12,099 nt of DNA from Allorhizocola sp044869915 (GTDB lineage: Bacteria; Actinomycetota; Actinomycetes; Mycobacteriales; Micromonosporaceae), in assembly GCA_044869915.1 (NCBI GenBank), contig JBIOYB010000585.1, forward strand, positions 1 to 12,099, given 5' to 3'. This document shows, piece after piece, positions 1 through 6,992 of this stretch (its first letter is position 1; every line of letters starts with the position of its first letter). The position numbers were made by a program, and so were the translations under genes. The notes below the pieces were generated by a model, which ran no database searches, was not told where the DNA came from, and saw only the letters and a program-made list of their open reading frames with translations.

Positions 1-296
1 CCAAGCTGGGCAAGAGCCACCAGGCCTGGCAGATGAACGAAATCAACAAGCTGATCTGGCCGTCGCCGGCGGGCATCGGCATCCTGGACGAGGCGGCCTG
101 GAAGTCCACCGTCGGCACCGCGCTGACCACCAAAAACGCCGATGGCGCCACGGTTTTGACCAAGCAGCCGGAGGGCAAGGCCTACACCAACGAATACGCG
201 CAGAAGGCAGTCGATCTGCTCAAATCACAGGGCGTCAACGTCACCGGCACCGGCTTCACGCCGGCGACCGTCACGCTCAACCCCGGCGGCGCCTAA
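1..296 (+). CDS. ABC transporter substrate-binding protein, NMT1/SsuA-like (3' end only)
   Basis: This is the C-terminal part of a periplasmic-type solute-binding protein, with the 5' part outside the window. The frame is open from base 3 and ends at TAA 294-296. The visible 98 residues contain a tract of the type NEINKLIWPSPAGIGILD followed by an AW segment. That pattern is typical of the last helices of actinobacterial NMT1/SsuA/THI5-like receptors, which feed nitrate, taurine/sulfonate, pyrimidine-precursor or similar ABC importers. The tail ends in a Thr/Val-rich stretch and a Pro-Gly-Gly-Ala terminus. The ligand cannot be predicted from this fragment. No permease or ATPase gene follows and a strong hairpin lies 45 bases downstream, so it was probably the last gene of its unit. 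It does not look connected to the peptide cluster to its right. Family call is confident; substrate is unknown. Confidence 0.8.
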   Translation, partial: KLGKSHQAWQMNEINKLIWPSPAGIGILDEAAWKSTVGTALTTKNADGATVLTKQPEGKAYTNEYAQKAVDLLKSQGVNVTGTGFTPATVTLNPGGA

Positions 297-340
297 GCCG
301 GTCTGGGCCGCAGCCAACTAGCTCAAGCCCGATCGAGCAC

Positions 341-382
341 ACGATCGTCGGCCTCCCCACGCTCGGCGAGGTCGACGATCGT
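341..382 (+). terminator. Strong hairpin downstream of the substrate-binding protein gene
   Basis: ACGATCGTCG at 341-350 pairs perfectly with CGACGATCGT at 373-382. A G-T wobble (351/372) and an inner CCTC/GAGG pairing (352-355 with 368-371) extend it to about 15 pairs around a 12-base loop. It starts 45 bases after the stop codon at 296. There is no long T run after it, which is common for actinomycete terminators. It could act in either direction. Its role as a terminator is inferred from position and strength. Confidence 0.6.
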
Positions 383-677
383 CGCGTGTTCTTCGCGCTG
401 AACCACATCTGATCCTCGGCCCAAGCACCTCTGCGCGACAGAGCCTTGGCCGGCCGGCCCCGGCCGCGTGGTGCCTGCCGCCACACCGTTGTGGCGGCGA
501 TCCTTGCCGCCGCCGCGGTGGTGGCCGGCGGCTTGATCGTGGCGCTCGACCCGAAGCCCGCGGCGGCAGCGTGCCCAGCGCTGCCGCCGTCGCCGCCCGC
601 GATCAGCTCGATGTGATCCAGCGCGTGCGGACGAGGGCCGATGCGGGGCGGCGCATCCATCTGGTCGGCGGCTCGCC
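383..677. other. Gene-free, decayed-looking stretch
   Basis: No frame here has a convincing start, ribosome binding site and coding pattern together. On the plus strand, one frame reads about 30 residues ending in a tract like VGLPTLGEVDD and closes at a TGA near 410. The same frame then encodes a hydrophobic Ala/Val-rich run (about 490-550) that resembles a membrane segment, and stops again near 615. These could be remnants of old genes. I cannot name them. Confidence 0.4.
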
Positions 678-772
678 GAACGCACCTCGCTCGCGCTCGC
701 CGAAGCGCTTGGCGTGAAGCCCACCGCCTTCCCCGGCGACCACACCGATTTCGCGCAGCCGAGCCGCGCACG
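600..772 (+). pseudogene. Remnant of an alpha/beta hydrolase C-terminus
   Basis: Around 678-770 the plus strand reads ERTSLALAEALGVKPTAF and then PGDHTDFAQ. This pattern, an RTxLALAEALG helix followed by a strand and the PGDHxGF loop, is typical of actinobacterial alpha/beta hydrolases near the catalytic histidine. Just upstream, in another frame (about 605-675), a tract ending in RIHLVGG looks like the preceding beta strand, so a frameshift near 677 is likely. After about 772 the similarity fades into low-complexity Gly/Arg codons. No start codon or N-terminal half is present. It appears to be a decayed fragment and not an expressed gene. The assignment rests on motif recognition only. Confidence 0.45.
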
Positions 773-901
773 AGGCGGGGTCGGCGGCGGCAATCGGGGC
801 TGGCAGGAGCCTGCAGTGGCAGCAACTGACCACTATCGCGGCGCCGCGCGGGGGCTGACCCTGGTTTCGTGGCCAGGAAACGTAACGCCGGCATCCCGGC
901 A

Positions 902-2182
902 ATGGACTACCGGATCGAGCGATTCACGCTCGGCAACGGGCTGCGCGTGGTGCTCTGCCCCGACCGCAGCGCGCCGGTGATCGGCGTCGCCGTGGTCTTC
1001 GACGTCGGCATCCGCTCCGAACCGGAGGGCCGCACCGGATTTGCCCACCTCTTCGAGCATTTGATGTTTCAGGGGTCGGCCAATCTGGAAAAGCTCGCCC
1101 ACTTCAGATATGTCCAGGGTGCCGGCGGTTCCTTCAACGGCTCGACCCATCTCGATTACACGGACTACTTCGAGTCCGCACCCAGCAACGCTCTGGAGCG
1201 CATGCTCTTCCTCGAGGCCGACCGCATGCGCGGGATCCGCCTCAACGAGGACAATCTGCGAAACCAGATCGATGTCGTGAAGGAAGAGATCCGGGTCAAC
1301 GTGCTCAACCGGCCCTACGGCGGCTTTCCCTGGCTCAAACTGCCGCCGGTCATGTTCGGCACGTTTCCCAACGCCCACGACGGTTACGGTTCCTTCACCG
1401 ATCTGGAGGCCGCCACCGCCGCGGACGCCGCGGAATTTTTCGACCGCTACTACGCCTGCGGCAACGCCGCGCTCAGCGTGTCCGGGGATTTCGACCCGGA
1501 CGCGGCACGCACCCTCATCGAGAAACACTTCGGCGACGTCCCGGCGCGGCCGGCACCACCCAGGCCCGCCCTCACCGAACCGGATCTTACGGAGGAACGC
1601 TATGAGTCCTATGTGGACCGATTGGCTCCGGTGCTGGCCTTCGCCTCTGCCTGGCGAGTACCCGATCCGATCGATGACTTCGCAGGATATCTGCCCTATC
1701 TGCTCCTCGCCGAGCTACTCACCGCGAGCGACGCTGCGCGGCTGGTCCAGCGTCTCGTGCTCCAGGACCGCGCGGCCACCAGCGTGACCGCGCAGGTCGG
1801 GTTCATGGGCGACCACCTGGAGGTGCGCGACCCGACGGCGCTGCAGGTGCGGGTGCATCTTCCCGCCGAGGGCGAGGTACACAAGGCGCTGGCCACGATG
1901 GACGAGGAGTTCGACCGCCTGGCGCAGGACGGCATGACCGCGGCGGAGTTGCGCCGCGCCAAGGCCAGGATGATCGCGACCTTCGTGCGCGAGACCGATC
2001 CCGTCGTGGACCGTGCCCAGCGCCTCGCCGTGTTCGAGCTGCAGCGCGCCCACCCGGCCCTGCTCAACGAGCTTCCACTCCTGATCGCCGATGTCACCGG
2101 GGATCAGCTTCGTGCGGCGGCGGCCCGTCTGCTCCCCGGCCGCCGCGCCTCGATCGAGGTCATCCCGGGAGCGACATCATGA
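902..2182 (+). CDS. M16 family zinc metallopeptidase, catalytic subunit
   Basis: A 426-residue M16B-type (pitrilysin/processing-peptidase-like) protein. The inverted zinc motif HLFEH is at residues 49-53, and the distal zinc-ligand glutamate (E129, in VVKEEI) lies 76 residues after the second histidine, the canonical spacing. The N-terminal strand motif FTLGNGLRV fits the family start. I chose ATG 902 because homology begins there. GTG 869, in frame, would add 11 residues, and neither start has a clear ribosome binding site. The stop overlaps the next gene by ATGA (2179-2182), so the two are translationally coupled, as expected for heterodimeric M16B proteases in which one subunit carries the zinc. 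No signal peptide is seen, so a cytoplasmic role is likely. In this setting the natural job is removal of the leader from the precursor encoded at 9034-9159. That role is inferred, the family is clear. Confidence 0.88.
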   Translation: MDYRIERFTLGNGLRVVLCPDRSAPVIGVAVVFDVGIRSEPEGRTGFAHLFEHLMFQGSANLEKLAHFRYVQGAGGSFNGSTHLDYTDYFESAPSNALERMLFLEADRMRGIRLNEDNLRNQIDVVKEEIRVNVLNRPYGGFPWLKLPPVMFGTFPNAHDGYGSFTDLEAATAADAAEFFDRYYACGNAALSVSGDFDPDAARTLIEKHFGDVPARPAPPRPALTEPDLTEERYESYVDRLAPVLAFASAWRVPDPIDDFAGYLPYLLLAELLTASDAARLVQRLVLQDRAATSVTAQVGFMGDHLEVRDPTALQVRVHLPAEGEVHKALATMDEEFDRLAQDGMTAAELRRAKARMIATFVRETDPVVDRAQRLAVFELQRAHPALLNELPLLIADVTGDQLRAAAARLLPGRRASIEVIPGATS

Positions 2183-3483
2183 CCGCGTCCCTGCCCCCGC
2201 TCGGCACCGCCCGCGATCCGGCCCTGCCGGTGCACGCCGAATACCTGCTGCCCAACGGGCTTACGGTGCTCGCCGTGCGGCGACCGGGCATCCCGATGGT
2301 CGAGGTGCGGCTGTGGGTGCCGTTCGCCCGTGCGGATCTCGCGCAGACCGCGCTGCTCACCCAGACCCTGTTCAGCGGCACCGACGCCCACACCGCGATG
2401 GACGTCGCCGCCCGCCTGCAGTCGGTGGGCGGCGCGCTCACCGCCTCCGCCGACTCCGACCGGCTGCAGGTCAGCGGCAACTGCCTGAGCATGGGGCTGG
2501 GCACCCTGCTCGAGGTGCTGGCCGAGGTGCTCGGTGCGGCAAGCTATCCGGAGCCCGAGGTCCACACTGGACGGTCGCGGCTGGCCGACCGGCTACGGAT
2601 CGCGCTCAGTCAGCCGGCACAGGTCGTGCGCGAGGCGCTGCTGGAGCGGATCTACGGCAGCCACCCCTACCGGTGGCAGATCCCCACCGTGGAGCGGGTC
2701 CGTGAGGTGTGGCCGGAGCAGTTGCGCGCTCTGCACGCCCATCGGATGCGCCCGCGCGGGGCCTATCTGGTCCTGGTGGGCGATCTCGATCTGGACCGGG
2801 CGGTCAGCCTGGCCGCACGGTGGCTCGGCGGATGGGCGGGCGGCGGCGAGCCGGTCGTCCTGCCGCCGGTGCCGCGGATCGAGCCCGGCCCGCTCATCCT
2901 GGCCGACCGGCCGGGAGCGGTGCAGTCCTCGGTGCGCGTGGCGATGTCCGCGGCGCAGCGGCTGGACCCCGATTGCGCGCCGCTCCAGCTCGCCAACCTG
3001 ATCTTCGGCGGTTACTTCTGCTCGCGCTGGGTCGAGAACATCCGCGAGGACAAGGGCTACACATACAGCCCGTTCTCGCGCATCGACCACAGCCTGGCCG
3101 GGTCGAATCTGATCGCCTATGCGGAGGTCGCCACCGGGGTCACCGCCCCGACCCTGGTGGAGACCTTCTACGAGCTGGGCCGGATCGCCCTTCTGCCGCC
3201 GACCCGTGCGGAGGTCGAGCAGGCGCGGCAGTACGCGCTGGGCGCCCTGATGCTGGCCATGTCCACCCAGGCCGGTCTTGCGGGACTGGCGGCCAATCTG
3301 GTCGGCTTCGGGCTGCGCCTGGACTTTCTGGTCGCCCACGCCGGCCGGGTCGCGTCGGCCACGGTCGATGATGTCCATCGGGTCGCCGCCGCCTATCTCG
3401 CACCCGCCCGGTCCGTCACGGTCATCCTGGGCGATCGGTCCGAAATCGCCCCCTCACTATCGACGATCGTCACTGTTCCCTGA
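2179..3483 (+). CDS. M16 family peptidase-like protein, non-catalytic partner subunit
   Basis: A 434-residue M16-fold protein. Its N-terminal half has the family strand pattern (LPNGLTVLAV, residues 24-33). Where HxxEH should be, it reads TALLTQTLFSGT (57-68), so His, Glu and His are replaced by Ala58, Thr61 and Gln62, and zinc cannot be bound there. The C-terminal half keeps the substrate-binding Arg/Tyr pair in the segment IREDKGYTYSPF (R289, Y294). That split is the textbook arrangement of two-chain M16B proteases: the upstream chain supplies zinc and this chain supplies the R/Y site. It starts at ATG 2179, overlapping the preceding stop. Together the pair would form one active protease, most likely for leader removal or turnover of the cluster peptide. 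The last codons run to TGA at 3481-3483, just before the regulator's promoter. Confidence 0.87.
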   Translation: MTASLPPLGTARDPALPVHAEYLLPNGLTVLAVRRPGIPMVEVRLWVPFARADLAQTALLTQTLFSGTDAHTAMDVAARLQSVGGALTASADSDRLQVSGNCLSMGLGTLLEVLAEVLGAASYPEPEVHTGRSRLADRLRIALSQPAQVVREALLERIYGSHPYRWQIPTVERVREVWPEQLRALHAHRMRPRGAYLVLVGDLDLDRAVSLAARWLGGWAGGGEPVVLPPVPRIEPGPLILADRPGAVQSSVRVAMSAAQRLDPDCAPLQLANLIFGGYFCSRWVENIREDKGYTYSPFSRIDHSLAGSNLIAYAEVATGVTAPTLVETFYELGRIALLPPTRAEVEQARQYALGALMLAMSTQAGLAGLAANLVGFGLRLDFLVAHAGRVASATVDDVHRVAAAYLAPARSVTVILGDRSEIAPSLSTIVTVP

Positions 3484-3495
3484 CCGTCAGACGCA

Positions 3496-3523
3496 TTGAC
3501 GTGTGACGACACGTTGGTAGGGT
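3496..3523 (+). promoter_or_regulatory. Promoter of the regulator gene with an inverted repeat in its spacer
   Basis: TTGACG (3496-3501) and TAGGGT (3518-3523) are separated by 16 bases and resemble -35 and -10 boxes of a housekeeping sigma factor, with the TAnnnT pattern usual in actinomycetes. The predicted start is near 3530, about 34 bases before the ATG. CGTGT (3500-3504) and ACACG (3509-3513) form an inverted repeat with a 4-base gap lying between the boxes, a position where a bound protein would block RNA polymerase. Autorepression by the downstream regulator is a reasonable guess. Confidence 0.55.
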
Positions 3524-3563
3524 GCGCTCATCCTTAGGTGCTGACGCTTGGGGAGGAGGCAGG

Positions 3564-4565
3564 ATGTTCGAAGCGCTGGGTCTTAGCGCGCAGACCGAAG
3601 CGGTCTACCTGGCGCTGCTGAACTACCCCGATGCCGGGACCGATGAAATCGCCGGCCAGCTCAACATGAGCGAGACGCAGGTACGCGAGGCCCTCGACGA
3701 ACTGGCCCGCATGTCGCTGCTGCGCGACCCGGAGCCGGGTTCGGCGCCGCTGCGGCTGATCGACCCCCAGATCGGCCTGTCGGCGCTGCTGGCCCGGCAG
3801 CACGCCGAGGTGGCCCGGCGGCAGTTGGAGATCGAGGAGAGCCGGGCCGCGCTCACGGCCCTGCTGACCGCGCACGCCGAGCGCAAGCCGCGCACGGCCG
3901 AGCCCGGCATCGAACACCTGACCGGGATCGACGAGATCCGCACCCGCCTGATGACGCTGGCCGACTCGTGCCAGTGGGAGGCGTGCTCGTTCATGCCCGG
4001 TGGCGCGCAGTCCGCCGAGAGCCTGGCCGCCAGCCGCAAGCTGGACGCCGAGGCGATCGATCGCGGGGTGCGGCTGCGCACGCTCTATCTGGACAGTGTG
4101 CGCAACGATCAGCCGACGCTCGACTATGCGATGTGGCTCAGCGAGCGCGGCAGCGAGGTTCGCACCGCGCCCACGCTCCCGCTGCGGATGCTCATCGTCG
4201 ACCGGAAGCTGGCTCTCGTACCGGTAAACACAGAAGACAGCAGGGCGATGGCTTTGGTCATCTCCGGCACCGGCGTGGTCACCGCGCTCTATGCGCTGTT
4301 CAATTCGGAGTGGAAGGCGGCCACACCGCTCGGATCGGTGCGGCGCCGCGACAGTGAGGGCCTGTCCACACAGGAGAAGCAGGTCCTCCTGCTGCTGGGG
4401 GCGGGCCACACCGATGAGGTGATCGCGCGCCGGCTTGGGGTGTCGGTCCGCACGGCGCGGCGCGTCGCCGCGGATCTGTTGGGCCGCTTGGGGGCACGCA
4501 GCCGGTTCCAGGCCGGTGCGCTGGCGGCCGCCCGGGGCTGGATCGACCCCGACGACCTGGACTGA
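3564..4565 (+). CDS. TrmB-type sensor / LuxR-type HTH transcriptional regulator
   Basis: A 333-residue regulator. Residues 1-55 form a TrmB-like winged helix (MFEALGLSAQTEAVYLALL, then an SETQVREALDELARMSLL recognition segment). A helical linker at about 75-115 looks like a coiled coil and would support dimerisation. Residues about 120-250 match a phospholipase D/TrmB-like effector domain. Residues 267-326 are a LuxR/GerE helix-turn-helix with the LSTQEKQVLLLLGAGHTDEV and VSVRTARR signatures. ATG 3564 is chosen because GGGAGGAGGCAGG lies directly before it. Proteins of this two-HTH architecture are common pathway-specific regulators in actinomycete peptide and secondary-metabolite clusters. 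It lies between the protease pair and the convergent biosynthetic genes, so it probably controls both. Its ligand is unknown. Confidence 0.85.
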   Translation: MFEALGLSAQTEAVYLALLNYPDAGTDEIAGQLNMSETQVREALDELARMSLLRDPEPGSAPLRLIDPQIGLSALLARQHAEVARRQLEIEESRAALTALLTAHAERKPRTAEPGIEHLTGIDEIRTRLMTLADSCQWEACSFMPGGAQSAESLAASRKLDAEAIDRGVRLRTLYLDSVRNDQPTLDYAMWLSERGSEVRTAPTLPLRMLIVDRKLALVPVNTEDSRAMALVISGTGVVTALYALFNSEWKAATPLGSVRRRDSEGLSTQEKQVLLLLGAGHTDEVIARRLGVSVRTARRVAADLLGRLGARSRFQAGALAAARGWIDPDDLD

Positions 4566-4607
4566 CCTCGGCTGACCTCGGCTGGCCTGGACTGAACTGA
4601 CCTCGGC
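4562..4607. repeat. Short imperfect tandem repeat between convergent genes
   Basis: The 10-base unit CTGACCTCGG occurs exactly at 4562-4571, 4572-4581 and 4597-4606. A degenerate copy lies at 4582-4591 and a few extra bases follow it. The first copy overlaps the regulator's stop codon. It looks like slipped-strand expansion of the regulator's 3' end. No hairpin terminator is visible in this 51-base gap. Confidence 0.6.
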
Positions 4608-4616
4608 TGGACCGGG

Positions 4617-4886
4617 CTAAAGAGTCTTGATGGAGGACACGCGCCACTGCTTGGAGGCGGAGACCGAGGCCATGGTGCGCCGGGACAGTTGCTCCGCCAG
4701 GCGGACCGCTGCCGCACGATCGGCCGCCTTCAGATAGAGCGACAGCCGCGCCTGCCCGGCATCGGTCTCGAGATAGACGTGTTCGAGCTGATCGGTGGCC
4801 GCGACGCTGGTGCGCAGGGCTACGCGAAGCTGGTCGGCGTCCGCGCACCAGTCCGGTGTCTCGACTGCGACGACCACGAGGTACAT
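4617..4886 (-). CDS. Small protein of unknown function, last gene of the peptide operon
   Basis: An 89-residue protein that I cannot assign to a named family. I chose the ATG at 4886 because GGAAGG lies about 9 bases before it and because it sits 4 bases after the methyltransferase stop, which implies coupled translation. An in-frame upstream ATG at 4922 would overlap the methyltransferase by more than 30 bases. The pattern is beta (MYLVVVAVE), helix (CADADQLRVALRTS), beta (LEHVYLETD), beta (ARLSLYLKA), helix (AAAVRLAEQLSRR), then a Ser/Lys/Trp-rich tail. That alternation suggests a small ferredoxin-like alpha/beta sandwich. It has one cysteine and no signal peptide. A role as a binding or accessory subunit for a modifying enzyme, or as an immunity factor, is possible but unproven. 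Confidence 0.7.
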   Translation of the reverse strand: MYLVVVAVETPDWCADADQLRVALRTSVAATDQLEHVYLETDAGQARLSLYLKAADRAAAVRLAEQLSRRTMASVSASKQWRVSSIKTL

Positions 4887-4890
4887 GTGC

Positions 4891-5685
4891 TTAGGCCTTC
4901 CATCCGTCCGTCTGCCGGGCAAGGACGTGGATCAGGCGGGCCACGCGGCGGTAGGGATCGCGGGTGCCGGCCAGCCACTCCAGCTCGCACAGCTCGTCGA
5001 TGCCCGGACCGGCGGGGGCGTCACCGTAGTGGTCGGAGAAGATGCGCAGGCCATACCAGACCTCACTGGTCGCACCGGCCGCGGCAAGCAGCGCCCCGAT
5101 CCCCTCGACCGTGTCGGACCGGCTGGTCACATTGTGCCCGCCCAGATCGATCCCCGCCTGCAGCGCCACCAGAGCATCGGCCCAGCGGCCCTCAAGCGCG
5201 GGGCGCATCGCGGCCGCGTCGGCGTTTTTGGCCAGCACCGAGATCAGACCGCCCGGACGGGCCAGCCCGACCACGTTGCGCAACAACGGCTCCGGGTCGT
5301 TGACGTACATCAGGATGCCGTGGCAGCACACCACGTCGAAGCCGCCGCCGGTCAGCTCGACCGCCTGCTCGCCGTAGCCCAGCACCAGCTCGACCCGCTC
5401 GGCCACCTCGGGCTCCGCCTCGGCCAGGCGCGCTCGCGCGCCGTCGAGCATCTCGGGATCCGGGTCCAGCAGCACGACGTGGTGTCCCGCTCCGGCCAGG
5501 CTCATCGCCTGATACCCCTCACCGCCACCGATGTCGATGACGCGTTGCGGACCGGGCGGCATGTGCGCGGCAAGGGCTCGGGCCAGCAGTCGCTGGCGGA
5601 CCGTCCCCAGTAGACCGTCGTTGTGCCGGGCGTAGGCCTGCACCAGCGCGGCGGAATTGGCCATCCAAGAGTTGTCGGAAGTCAT
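4891..5685 (-). CDS. Class I SAM-dependent methyltransferase
   Basis: A 264-residue Rossmann-fold methyltransferase. Motif I is VIDIGGGEGY (49-58). The ribose-binding acid is Asp74 in LLDPDPEML, the motif II/III region is FDVVCCHGILMYV (116-128), and LARPGGLISVL follows at 141-151. The segments after residue 150 (NADAAAMRPALEGRW and later DPYRRVARLIHVLAR) recall the CmoM/SmtA group, whose characterised member methylates a carboxyl group. That makes C-terminal or side-chain carboxyl methylation of the peptide a reasonable but unproven idea. O- or N-methylation are alternatives. The start at ATG 5685 has AAGGAG upstream and overlaps the exporter stop by ATGA. It is the fifth gene of the operon. 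Confidence 0.85.
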   Translation of the reverse strand: MTSDNSWMANSAALVQAYARHNDGLLGTVRQRLLARALAAHMPPGPQRVIDIGGGEGYQAMSLAGAGHHVVLLDPDPEMLDGARARLAEAEPEVAERVELVLGYGEQAVELTGGGFDVVCCHGILMYVNDPEPLLRNVVGLARPGGLISVLAKNADAAAMRPALEGRWADALVALQAGIDLGGHNVTSRSDTVEGIGALLAAAGATSEVWYGLRIFSDHYGDAPAGPGIDELCELEWLAGTRDPYRRVARLIHVLARQTDGWKA

Positions 5686-6953
5686 GTCGTAGCTCCTTGG
5701 TGTTCATCGATCTGCCAGCGCGCGGCGCGCCAGCGAATCAGTTGCGGCACAAGCATCACGACGAGCAGCGCCGCGTTGATGCCGATGGAGATCCGCAGCT
5801 CCAGATAGGTAGCGATCACTCCACCGGCCAGCGCGCCGGCCACCGTGGAAACCTGGAGAAACGTTGACGCCAGGGCCATCACGCGGGCCACCCGGCCGTC
5901 GGGAGCCGTGCTCTGCAGCACCCCAAAGATCACTGCCATCATGAGGGTACCGCCGAGACTGCCCGCCAGTTCGAGAACGACCATGCCCAGGGCGGCGGAC
6001 CCGCCCGGCCTGGCAAACGGAAGCGCCACAAGCGAAACCATGGTGATGACGGTCCCGATCGCGAGCGTGCGGCCCAGACCGACGCTCCCCATGAGCCGCC
6101 CGACCAGGAAGCCGCCGGCGATCCCGCCGACCGCGCCGAGGCTGAGCAGCAGCCCGATCACGGACGGTGCCATGTGAAGCTCCCGGATCAGATAGAGCGC
6201 CAGGATGGCGTCGGTGACCCCGTTCACGAAGGACACCGCGATCGCCGCCTGCAGCCCGGGCCGCCGGATCAGCACGCCGCCGAGCTCGGCGAATCCCTTG
6301 AACCCCCATCGTTGTCTGTCGCGGCGGGGCTCCGCCCGGCCCACCCGCGGGACGCGCATCAGCAGCGCCGCGCTGAACAGGAACGAGACCGCGTCGACCA
6401 GCACCACGACCGGCGCCGCCAGGACTGCCAGCAGCCCGCCGCCGAGCGCGGGACCGCCGATGTCGGCCGCGCTGCGCGTGGCGCTGATCCGGCCATTGGC
6501 CGTGGGCAGGTGCTCCTTGGGCACCAACTCCACCAGCAGCGGGCTGGACAGCGAGGAGTAGACGCCCTGCAGCAGCGAACTGCCGCCCACGATCGCGACC
6601 AGCACCGGCACGGTCAGCCCGCCGGTCCACCACAGGACGGGCACGAGCGCGATCATCAGGGCCTGGGCCACGTTACAGGCGGCCATCATCGGTACCCGAC
6701 CAAATGTCAAAGAATCCGACCAGGCCGCGGCCGGCACTTTGATCAGGAACGACGGCGCCATGGTCATGGCTGCCAGCAGGCCCATCTGGCCCGGTGAGGC
6801 GCCGAGAGTCGCCGCTGCCACCAGCGGAATCGTCACGGCGCTCACCGCGGAACCCAGCTGGGAGACGCCGAGCGCGGTCCACATCGCATAGAACCCGCGG
6901 TTGGGGAAGCGCGCCACGGCACTGCCCGGTTCAGCGTCATCCAGCGTTGTCAT
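5682..6953 (-). CDS. MFS transporter, probable product exporter
   Basis: A 423-residue membrane protein with about 12 hydrophobic segments and a short basic loop between the halves (near residue 210, VPRVGRAEPRRDRQRWGF). It is of the MFS_3 type (EntS-like multidrug/siderophore exporters), with the N-terminal pattern FYAMWTALGVSQLGSAVSAV and an ISATRSAADIGGPALGG segment in the central helices. ATG 6953 is preferred because GGGAGGA precedes it by 8 bases. A GTG six bases further upstream is too close to that site. It lies 39 bases after the dioxygenase gene and overlaps the methyltransferase gene. In context it should export the finished peptide and may also give self-protection. Peptide export by an MFS protein, where an ABC exporter is more usual, fits a small product. 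Confidence 0.88.
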   Translation of the reverse strand: MTTLDDAEPGSAVARFPNRGFYAMWTALGVSQLGSAVSAVTIPLVAAATLGASPGQMGLLAAMTMAPSFLIKVPAAAWSDSLTFGRVPMMAACNVAQALMIALVPVLWWTGGLTVPVLVAIVGGSSLLQGVYSSLSSPLLVELVPKEHLPTANGRISATRSAADIGGPALGGGLLAVLAAPVVVLVDAVSFLFSAALLMRVPRVGRAEPRRDRQRWGFKGFAELGGVLIRRPGLQAAIAVSFVNGVTDAILALYLIRELHMAPSVIGLLLSLGAVGGIAGGFLVGRLMGSVGLGRTLAIGTVITMVSLVALPFARPGGSAALGMVVLELAGSLGGTLMMAVIFGVLQSTAPDGRVARVMALASTFLQVSTVAGALAGGVIATYLELRISIGINAALLVVMLVPQLIRWRAARWQIDEHQGATT

Positions 6954-6992
6954 CTCCACATTCCTCCCTTGTGGACATTGCGATCACCGCGC

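Noticed and set aside
833..1528. Open frame on the minus strand across the first M16 gene
   Set aside because: Antisense shadow of the HLFEH-containing protein, without a start signal.
4300..4848. Minus-strand frame continuing past the 89-residue gene into the regulator's 3' end
   Set aside because: Pro/Arg/Ser-rich with no protein character; the tandem repeat at 4562-4607 produces part of it.
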